Source of the DNA: Bacillota bacterium
GTDB lineage: Bacteria > Bacillota > Clostridia > Acetivibrionales > DSM-1351
Length of the DNA stretch: 8,188 bases
Direction: 5' to 3'
Assembly (NCBI GenBank): GCA_023398105.1
Contig: JAEWST010000160.1
Span: forward strand, 1-8,188
The notes under the pieces are model-generated. The model was given only the letters and a program-made list of their open reading frames with translations. It ran no database searches and was not told where the DNA came from. Positions within the stretch are counted from its first letter, which is position 1, and each line of letters starts with the position of its first letter. A program made the position numbers and the translations under genes. This document shows positions 1 through 5,289 of this stretch, piece by piece.

Positions 1-135
1 GATATAAAAGAGCAGCTTTCAGAAAGTCTGCCTGACTATATGATACCTACAAGGTACCTACGTCTTGAAGAAATACCGCTGACACAAAACGGCAAGATTG
101 ACAGAAAGGTATTGCCAGAACCTGACATAATAGAA
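1..135 (+). other. NRPS domain: C-terminal tail of an adenylation domain (cut by the window edge)
   Basis: Only the last 45 or so residues of this A domain are present. They carry the A9 motif (LPDYMIP) and A10 motif (NGKIDR, with the catalytic Lys at residue 32, bases 94-96). The pocket residues lie upstream of the window, so the amino acid activated by this module cannot be predicted from here. Confidence 0.93.
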
Positions 136-3100
136 TTTTCTGGAAAGTATGTTGCTGCAGCAACTGAAGTTGAAGAGAAACTGCAGTGTATATGGCAGGA
201 AGTTCTTTCTGTCAAAAGAAGCATAGGTACAAATGAAAATTTCTTTGACCTTGGCGGGCACTCAATTAAAATTATAGCACTATCTTCCAGAATTCAAAAA
301 GAATTCAATGTTGAAGTGCCTTTAAAAAAGATGTTTGACTGCCAGATAATTAAGGAACAGGCTGAATATATCTGCTCCGCAGAAAAAAATCAATTCTTGT
401 CTATTCCTTCTGCTGAAGAAAAAGCATTTTACCCTATATCTCCAGCACAAAAAAGATTATATCTATTAAATCAGCTGGACAAGAAAAGCACGGGCTACAA
501 TATGCCAGGAACAATAGTGTTTAAAGGATATATAGATAATAAACAGTTAGTGAGTGTGTTTAAAGAGCTAATTAACAGACATGAAGCTTTACGGACAAGC
601 TTTGAAATAATTGACAATGAACCAGTACAGCGTATAAACAATGATATAGAATTTGTACTGGAAGAGTATGAATTTGATAATGGAGCTAGAGATAAAACAG
701 AAAATGAAGAGCAAAGAGTTAGTAGTATAGTCAAGAATTTTGTTCGACCTTTTGATATATCTAAAGCTCCTTTAATCAGAGCAGGAGTGGTTAAACTATC
801 TGATAACCATAGCTTAATGATGTATGATATGCATCATATTATTTCTGACGGAATGTCAATGACAATATTGGAAAGAGAGTTTGTAAGTCTGTATAATGGA
901 CAAAAGCTGCCTGAAAACAGGCTTCAGTATAAGGATTACAGTGAATGGCAGAATAAAATGCTGACAACTGATGTAATCAAAAAGCAAGAGGAGTATTGGC
1001 TAAAAACATTTTCTGGAGAATTACAGCATCTTAATATGCCGATTGACTACCCTAGACCATTTATCCATAGCTTTGAAGGCGATAGAATAGTAATCCGCAT
1101 AATGAAAGATGAAATACCAAATGTAGCTATACTTATGTCTGAAACTCGAAGTACTCTATATATGCTAATAATGGCAGTATTTAATGTCTTATTGTCAAAG
1201 TATTCTAATCAGGAAGATATAGTTATTGGTTCTACAATTTCCGGAAGACCTCATTCTAACCTTGATGGTATTATAGGGATGTTTGTCAATACACTGGCAA
1301 TGAGAAATTATGTAAAGCCTAATAGAAAGTTCAAAGATTTTTTGATTGAGGTGAGGGAGAATACCATTAAAGCCTTTGAAAATCAGGATTATCCGTTTGA
1401 AGAACTTGTCTCAAAAATAAATCTAAAAAGGGATCTGAGTAGAAATCCATTGTTTGACATTGTACTTACAATGCTTAATATAGATGGCAATGATAACACA
1501 TTTGCTGACATTGAAACTAAACCATTTAATTATTATAATCGTGTATCACAATTTGATATAGCTTTGGATGCAATTGAGAGCGACAAATATATTGAATTTT
1601 GTTTTGAATATTGTACAGCTTTGTTTAAGAAAGAAACAATTGAAAGAATGGCTGAACATTTAAAAAATATATTTATTAAGGCTGTACAAATTCCGGAATT
1701 GACCATAGCAAACATTGATATGCTTTCAATGAATGAGAAAAACAAGATATTTGAAGAATTAAACCAAACAGAATCAGACTATTATAATTGCACACTTAAT
1801 GAATTATTTGAGACTCAGGTTATAAAGACACCTAACGATATGGCAGTGCATTATAGGGGCAGGCAGCTAACATACCTACAACTAAATCAAAGTGCTAATA
1901 AGCTTGCATATGAATTGAGGGAAAAGGGAATAAAACCCGGTGAATGTATAGGTGTTATGACAAAAAACTCTATTTCGACAATAGTGGGTTTTATTGCTGT
2001 CCTTAAAGCGGGCGGAGTATATTTACCCATGGACCCTGAATATCCCGATGAAATATTGAGATATATGCTGTATGACAGTAATGCACAATTTGTACTGGTA
2101 CAAAGAAATATGCAGGAAAAGCCTGATTTTATGGTTGAAAGGTTAATAATTGAGGATATCACTGAAAAACCCGTAGAAGTTCCTTACCTTGAAAACATAA
2201 ATTCTACAGATGACCTTGCTTATATAATATATACATCAGGTACTACAGGTAATCAGAAGGGAGTTATGATAACGCATTTTAGTATTGTTAATCAGCTGAT
2301 TGGATTAAAAAATAAATTTAATTTTGACAATACCTTAAATCACATGTTGCTAGGCAGTATCTCCTTCGATGCGTCTATACAACACATATTGCTTCCGCTG
2401 GTAACAGGGGGTAAACTTTTTATCCCTGACAGGGATGTGATTCTTGATCCTATGAGGTTGAAAAACTTCATTAAGCAGTATGAAATAGATGTCTTTGACA
2501 ATATACCTGCATTTATGGAGATTTTCCTTGATGTAATAAGCGGGGAAGAAAAGTTATATTTTAAGTACATATTACTTGGCGGCGAGGTTTTTCCAAAACG
2601 TTTACTAAACAAAATACGAGAGAATGTAATTTGTGATAATATACTAAATATTTACGGACCAACAGAAACTACCATCAATGCTACGGTATATAAATTTAGG
2701 GATGAGGATATACATGAATCAAGTGTTTCTATAGGGAAACCGCTTCCTAACTACAAAGCTTATATATTAGATACCCACAATAACCTGACTCCTGTCGGCA
2801 TACCAGGTGAGCTTCATATAGGAGGGATCGGATTATCAAAGGGATATCTTAATATGCCTGAATTGACCAATGAAAGATTTATACCAAATCTGTTCAAGGA
2901 AGGAGAGCTATTGTATAAAACAGGAGATATAGTTAAGCTGAACTCGGATTATAATATACAATTTATCGGAAGAAAAGATCATCAGGTAAAGATAAGAGGA
3001 TATAGAGTTGAGCTAAATGAAATTGAAGAGTGTTTGACCAAACATAAACTCATCAAAGAGGCAGTGCTAGTTGCAGAAACTGACGAAATCGGAGACGTAA

Positions 3101-4425
3101 CGCTACATGCATATATTACGTCAGACGAGAAGTTGGAGATTCAGGAAGTCAAAGCTTATTTGGCAGAAAAACTTCCTCATTATAAGATTCCTTCCTATAT
3201 TATGCAAATTGAAAGAATTCCTTTAACACCAGTGGGAAAGGTTGATAGAAGTAAGTTGCCTAATATTAGTGAATGGAATGTCCGTAAAACTGTACGAAGT
3301 ATACCTGGAAATTCTGTTGAAGAAAGCCTATTGAATATATGGGCTAAGATTCTTGATGTTAAGAATATTGGAATTAATAATAACTTTTTTGAACTGGGAG
3401 GACACTCACTTAAAGCCGCAATTCTAGTGTCAGATATTCAGAAAGAATTCAAAATACGCATTCCTATGGTGGAAATATTTAAAAAGCCTACTATCCACGA
3501 ATTGGCAGAATATATTATTAAAGAAGATAATAAAAGTATAATGTCTGGGGATCCAAATCTTATTCTATTGGCGAAGGGTAGTAATGAAACTCTACATATT
3601 TTCATGATACATGATGGAACAGGAGATACTGAGTCCTATATTAAATTCTGCAGTAAAATGGGAACAGAAGTTAACTTTTGGGGAATTCGCACAGATGGGT
3701 TTGAGAGTGCGGCTCCCAAATATATATTAATTGAGGAAATAGCACAGTACTATATTGAAAAAATAAAAACAGTACAGCCTCAAGGACCGTATAATATTGC
3801 TGGTTGGTGTATCGGTGGTACTATTGCTTTTGAAATTGCCAGACAACTTGAGGCAATGAATGAGGATGTAGGATTTTTAAGTCTAATCAGTTCTGCTCCA
3901 CCTAAGGAAGGCTTTGAAAGTATAAAAAATGAGTTCTCACTTGATAATGAGAAAAACTATATATACAGTATACTCAAGAACAAAGACATAGAAAACCTGA
4001 TAGGGGATATGCAGGATATAGACCAAATATGGAAGAAGGTTTTGGAGTATATCCAAAATAGTACATTGGTAAGTGAGCTGACTGCGAAGCTAAAGGAGAT
4101 TATTCCTATAGATATTTCACAGGCCATACCGCATTTTGAGCATGCCGATATTAAACAAATAGCATATTATACAAATGTTATCAGAAGCTTCTTTGTAGCA
4201 AGAAGCCATTATACACCGGCTAACAGAATTAAGGCAGTACTTAAGTTTTTTGACGCTGACCGAGAAAGGGTAACAGATGTAAAAGTATGGAATGATTATT
4301 GTATAAATGAAATGAATATTATATCAGTAAATGGTGACCATTTTTCAATATTCAAATCAGATGAAATGGATAATTTTGCTCAAATATTTTATGATACATT
4401 GATTAGTGATATATCAGTATCATAG
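1..4425 (+). CDS. Nonribosomal peptide synthetase, terminal part (A'-PCP-C-A-PCP-TE), 5' truncated by the window
   Basis: This is the C-terminal 1474 residues of a cytoplasmic NRPS. The frame is open to base 1, so the true start lies outside the window. The Met codon at 40 is internal, because the residues before it already form the A9 motif (LPDYMIP). Residues below are numbered from base 1. Order: A-domain tail (1-45, with NGKIDR at 30-35), PCP (about 55-120, LGGHS with Ser88), C (about 142-575, HHIISDG at 278-284), complete A (about 597-1095), PCP (about 1104-1172, Ser1136) and TE (about 1186-1470). No epimerase, methyltransferase or cyclase domain is visible. Being TE-terminated, this protein is the last in its assembly line and should add the final residue and release the product. 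At least one more module lies upstream. The stop is TAG, followed by a 214-base spacer. The family assignment is certain; the product is unknown. Confidence 0.97.
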   Translation, partial: DIKEQLSESLPDYMIPTRYLRLEEIPLTQNGKIDRKVLPEPDIIEFSGKYVAAATEVEEKLQCIWQEVLSVKRSIGTNENFFDLGGHSIKIIALSSRIQKEFNVEVPLKKMFDCQIIKEQAEYICSAEKNQFLSIPSAEEKAFYPISPAQKRLYLLNQLDKKSTGYNMPGTIVFKGYIDNKQLVSVFKELINRHEALRTSFEIIDNEPVQRINNDIEFVLEEYEFDNGARDKTENEEQRVSSIVKNFVRPFDISKAPLIRAGVVKLSDNHSLMMYDMHHIISDGMSMTILEREFVSLYNGQKLPENRLQYKDYSEWQNKMLTTDVIKKQEEYWLKTFSGELQHLNMPIDYPRPFIHSFEGDRIVIRIMKDEIPNVAILMSETRSTLYMLIMAVFNVLLSKYSNQEDIVIGSTISGRPHSNLDGIIGMFVNTLAMRNYVKPNRKFKDFLIEVRENTIKAFENQDYPFEELVSKINLKRDLSRNPLFDIVLTMLNIDGNDNTFADIETKPFNYYNRVSQFDIALDAIESDKYIEFCFEYCTALFKKETIERMAEHLKNIFIKAVQIPELTIANIDMLSMNEKNKIFEELNQTESDYYNCTLNELFETQVIKTPNDMAVHYRGRQLTYLQLNQSANKLAYELREKGIKPGECIGVMTKNSISTIVGFIAVLKAGGVYLPMDPEYPDEILRYMLYDSNAQFVLVQRNMQEKPDFMVERLIIEDITEKPVEVPYLENINSTDDLAYIIYTSGTTGNQKGVMITHFSIVNQLIGLKNKFNFDNTLNHMLLGSISFDASIQHILLPLVTGGKLFIPDRDVILDPMRLKNFIKQYEIDVFDNIPAFMEIFLDVISGEEKLYFKYILLGGEVFPKRLLNKIRENVICDNILNIYGPTETTINATVYKFRDEDIHESSVSIGKPLPNYKAYILDTHNNLTPVGIPGELHIGGIGLSKGYLNMPELTNERFIPNLFKEGELLYKTGDIVKLNSDYNIQFIGRKDHQVKIRGYRVELNEIEECLTKHKLIKEAVLVAETDEIGDVTLHAYITSDEKLEIQEVKAYLAEKLPHYKIPSYIMQIERIPLTPVGKVDRSKLPNISEWNVRKTVRSIPGNSVEESLLNIWAKILDVKNIGINNNFFELGGHSLKAAILVSDIQKEFKIRIPMVEIFKKPTIHELAEYIIKEDNKSIMSGDPNLILLAKGSNETLHIFMIHDGTGDTESYIKFCSKMGTEVNFWGIRTDGFESAAPKYILIEEIAQYYIEKIKTVQPQGPYNIAGWCIGGTIAFEIARQLEAMNEDVGFLSLISSAPPKEGFESIKNEFSLDNEKNYIYSILKNKDIENLIGDMQDIDQIWKKVLEYIQNSTLVSELTAKLKEIIPIDISQAIPHFEHADIKQIAYYTNVIRSFFVARSHYTPANRIKAVLKFFDADRERVTDVKVWNDYCINEMNIISVNGDHFSIFKSDEMDNFAQIFYDTLISDISVS
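163..360 (+). other. NRPS domain: peptidyl carrier protein 1
   Basis: A helical carrier domain with the phosphopantetheine site FFDLGGHSI. The Ser that receives the cofactor is residue 88 (TCA at 262-264). It holds the upstream aminoacyl or peptidyl chain and donates it to the following C domain. Confidence 0.95.
424..1725 (+). other. NRPS domain: condensation domain, probably LCL type
   Basis: This domain forms the peptide bond between the chain on PCP1 and the amino acid on PCP2. The C1-like motif SPAQKRLYLL is at residues 148-157. The catalytic C3 motif MHHIISDG is at 277-284, with the second His at residue 279 (CAT at 835-837). The C5-like motif IGMFVNTL is at 425-432. The HHIISDG form, rather than the HHILLDGWS form usual in DCL domains, together with the absence of an epimerase between PCP1 and this domain, points to an L-configured donor. 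The core catalytic residues look intact, so it should be active. Confidence 0.92.
1789..3285 (+). other. NRPS domain: complete adenylation domain, predicted glutamine-activating
   Basis: This domain activates an amino acid with ATP and loads PCP2. Motifs seen in order: A1 LTYLQLN (623-629), A2 LKAGGVYLPMDPEYP (668-682), A3 YTSGTTGNQKG (744-754), A5 NIYGPTETT (883-891), A6 GELHIGGIGLSKGYL (936-950), A7 YKTGD (972-976), A8 GRKDHQVKIRGYRVE (990-1004) and A10 PVGKVDR (1077-1083). The pocket residues, aligned by eye to GrsA, are D790, A791, Q794, D833, L858, G860, I884, I892, N893 and K1080. This resembles the known Gln code DAQDLGVVDK and less closely the Glu code DAKDLGVVDK. The Asn at the position that is Asp in both reference codes leaves some doubt. 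A3 has Gln where Pro is usual (N-Q-K-G). Confidence 0.93.
3310..3516 (+). other. NRPS domain: peptidyl carrier protein 2
   Basis: Carrier domain of the terminal module, with the motif FFELGGHSL. The phosphopantetheine Ser is residue 1136 (TCA at 3406-3408). It accepts the last amino acid from the A domain, and after condensation presents the full-length chain to the TE. Confidence 0.95.
3556..4410 (+). other. NRPS domain: type I thioesterase with a Cys nucleophile
   Basis: A terminal alpha/beta-hydrolase domain that releases the finished peptide by hydrolysis or cyclization. The nucleophile elbow reads A-G-W-C-I-G-G, with Cys1270 (TGT at 3808-3810) in place of the usual Ser. The catalytic His is probably His1447 in G-D-H-F (CAT at 4339-4341). 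The acid is normally an Asp 27 residues after the nucleophile (Ser80 and Asp107 in the surfactin TE). Here that position is Ser1297, in L-I-S-S-A-P. Candidate replacement acids are Asp1418, Asp1420 and Asp1426 in the segment FFDADRERVTD. The frame is intact to the C terminus, so the domain does not look decayed. Whether it hydrolyses, macrocyclizes or does something else cannot be told from sequence. Confidence 0.9.
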
Positions 4426-4470
4426 ACTTATAATAGATTACTGCTATAAGCTTAGATGGAAGAGTAAAGA

Positions 4471-4497
4471 CTTGTCTATCAGTGCTGGTCCGACAAG
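4471..4497 (+). other. Stem-loop in the NRPS 3' spacer, possible weak terminator
   Basis: CTTGTC (4471-4476) is complementary to GACAAG (4492-4497). An inner ATCA/TGGT pairing (4478-4481 with 4486-4489, one G-T pair) closes a four-base loop. It sits 46 bases after the NRPS stop, where a terminator would be expected. It is followed by an A-run rather than a T-run on the + strand, so it is not a convincing intrinsic terminator and may be coincidence. Confidence 0.3.
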
Positions 4498-4555
4498 AAA
4501 AAATTGTTTGAGTTATTTATTACTAAAAATGTAAAAATATAATATGGTGTTATTT

Positions 4556-4602
4556 AATGCTATTGCTTATAAGGGTGCAATAGTATATAATGTAATAGCA
4601 TT
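4556..4602. promoter_or_regulatory. Three-copy 11-base motif, candidate operator
   Basis: Three related 11-mers are visible: GCAATAGCATT on the - strand (4556-4566), GCAATAGTATA on the + strand (4577-4587) and GTAATAGCATT on the + strand (4592-4602). The first and third differ by one base and are inverted. The first and second form a perfect 7-base inverted repeat (CTATTGC/GCAATAG). The copies cover the -35 box, the -10 box and the expected transcription start, which is where a repressor would bind. No regulator gene is in the window, so the binding protein is unknown. Confidence 0.45.
4563..4591 (+). promoter_or_regulatory. Predicted sigma-A promoter for the lipoprotein gene
   Basis: A perfect -10 box TATAAT (4586-4591) is preceded, after exactly 17 bases, by a partial -35 box TTGCTT (4563-4568, matching the TTG of TTGACA). 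The start of transcription would be near 4598, giving a leader of about 42 bases to the ATG at 4640. Two other TATAAT strings nearby (4538 and 4615) lack any -35 at proper spacing. Confidence 0.5.
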
Positions 4603-4624
4603 CTAATATTACCATATAATATAC

Positions 4625-4635
4625 AAAGGTGGGGG
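4625..4635 (+). promoter_or_regulatory. Ribosome binding site for the lipoprotein gene
   Basis: The purine-rich run AAAGGTGGGGG lies just before the ATG at 4640. Its AGGTG core (4627-4631) is 8 bases from the start codon. It supports this Met, whose next residues are the positively charged KK of a lipoprotein signal peptide. Confidence 0.8.
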
Positions 4636-4639
4636 ACTT

Positions 4640-5149
4640 ATGAAGAAGTTATTTTGTATTTTAATTAGTTCATTTTTATTGTTTTCTATTTTAATTCTTT
4701 CGGGTTGTAGTATAGGTAGTAGTGATAAAGAAGCTCGTAATGTGCTTAGCAGTTACCTTGATAATGTAACAAAAGGAGATTATGAGGCTGCTTATAATCT
4801 TTTAAGTAAATATGATCAGCAAAAAATCAGTAAGGACGTTTTTATTAAATGGAGAGAAGCGGTAGCGAAAATTACCAAATTTGATAGTTACAGTATTGGT
4901 GAAAAGTCCGATAAGTTTGGAGAGATGGAAACCTTTGGAGTAGTTTATACAAAATCATTTGGGTTTGACGTTAACCTGAAAATAGATAAACTTATAGAAA
5001 ATGCAGACATAACAGATATGTATGAGCAAGAAAACTACAAACAGATGGTTCTATATGAAGATGGTACTTGGAAGATGGGTTTGTTCTATGAAGACCTAGA
5101 ATCTCGTACTGCGAAATATGAAGAATTATTATCGGGAAGTGCTAAATAA
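4640..5149 (+). CDS. Small lipoprotein with an NTF2-like domain, function unknown
   Basis: A 169-residue secreted protein predicted to be anchored on the outer face of the membrane. Residues 1-22 form a lipoprotein signal peptide: KK, a hydrophobic stretch, then the lipobox L-S-G-C with Cys23 as the lipidation site. The mature part begins with a helix pattern (SSYLDNVTKGDYEAAYNLLS) and ends with a strand-like V-L-Y-E-D-G-T-W-K-M. This start and finish are typical of NTF2-like or DUF4878-type lipoproteins, whose cone-shaped fold often binds ligands or partners. I do not recognise a specific family member, and the assignment is by eye. It lies between the NRPS gene and the transporter genes, has a strong RBS and a likely own promoter, and is followed by a terminator-like hairpin. 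That suggests a separately controlled single gene. An immunity or peptide-binding role is conceivable but only inferred from context. Confidence 0.9.
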   Translation: MKKLFCILISSFLLFSILILSGCSIGSSDKEARNVLSSYLDNVTKGDYEAAYNLLSKYDQQKISKDVFIKWREAVAKITKFDSYSIGEKSDKFGEMETFGVVYTKSFGFDVNLKIDKLIENADITDMYEQENYKQMVLYEDGTWKMGLFYEDLESRTAKYEELLSGSAK

Positions 5150-5203
5150 TAATTTGTTTTTGTATACTTTGGCCTTCTTTTGATAAGAACTGCTACATAT
5201 AGG

Positions 5204-5238
5204 AGACGTATCAAGAGTGATTTCTTCATGATACGTCT
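5204..5238 (+). terminator. Hairpin terminator-like element after the lipoprotein gene
   Basis: AGACGTATCA (5204-5213) and TGATACGTCT (5229-5238) are a perfect 10-base inverted repeat around a 15-base loop. It lies 55 bases after the lipoprotein stop and about 50 before the permease start. The downstream T tract is very short (CTTTAT), so termination may be partial. An operator or RNA-processing stem is the alternative. Confidence 0.5.
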
Positions 5239-5258
5239 TTATAATCAACTCATTGAGA

Positions 5259-5264
5259 TATAAT
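5259..5264 (+). promoter_or_regulatory. Possible -10 box for the transporter operon
   Basis: A perfect TATAAT lies 25 bases before the GTG start of the permease, so transcription would begin near 5271, just ahead of the ribosome binding site. At 17-base spacing the -35 position reads TCTTTA (5236-5241), a poor match that overlaps the 3' arm of the hairpin. The call therefore rests mainly on the -10 box and location. Confidence 0.3.
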
Positions 5265-5274
5265 TTTGCTTAGT

Positions 5275-5280
5275 AAAGGG
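5275..5280 (+). promoter_or_regulatory. Ribosome binding site for the permease gene
   Basis: AAAGGG ends 9 bases before GTG at 5290. It supports this GTG as the start: the protein then begins M-R-I-I-F-K-H, a short positive cytoplasmic segment before the first membrane helix, as usual for FtsX-type permeases. No ATG in frame fits better. Confidence 0.65.
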
Positions 5281-5289
5281 CTGTGATTA

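Larger units (their letters stand above)
4542..4617 (+). repeat. Long imperfect palindrome upstream of the lipoprotein gene
   Basis: The outer arms ATATGGT (4542-4548) and ACCATAT (4611-4617) are perfectly complementary. The inner arms AATGCTATT (4556-4564) and AATAGCATT (4594-4602) are also perfectly complementary, and two more pairs extend inward. Between them, TATT (4551-4554) pairs with AATA (4605-4608), flanked by small mismatches. In RNA this gives an interrupted stem of about 24 pairs with a loop of about 25 bases (4567-4591). The palindrome encloses the predicted promoter, so it could act as a DNA operator, or as an RNA structure only in read-through transcripts from the NRPS gene. 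Confidence 0.6.

Noticed and set aside
40..42. ATG at 40 as the start of the NRPS gene
   Set aside because: The same frame is open to base 1, and residues before this Met belong to the A9 motif of an adenylation domain. The gene is cut by the window edge.
1887..2162. Reverse-strand open frame inside the NRPS adenylation domain, and similar ones elsewhere within the NRPS and permease genes
   Set aside because: They lie fully within well supported + strand genes, encode no recognisable domain and have no clear ribosome binding site. They are typical antisense shadows of AT-rich coding DNA.
4538..4543. TATAAT at 4538 (and another at 4615) as the lipoprotein promoter
   Set aside because: Neither has a credible -35 box at 16-18 bases. 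The one at 4615 is also too close to the ribosome binding site to leave a normal leader. The 4563/4586 pair fits better.
4426..4639. Possible small gene or riboswitch in the spacer after the NRPS
   Set aside because: No start with an RBS opens a frame of useful length here, and no known riboswitch core was recognised. The structure is better explained as repeats around a promoter.
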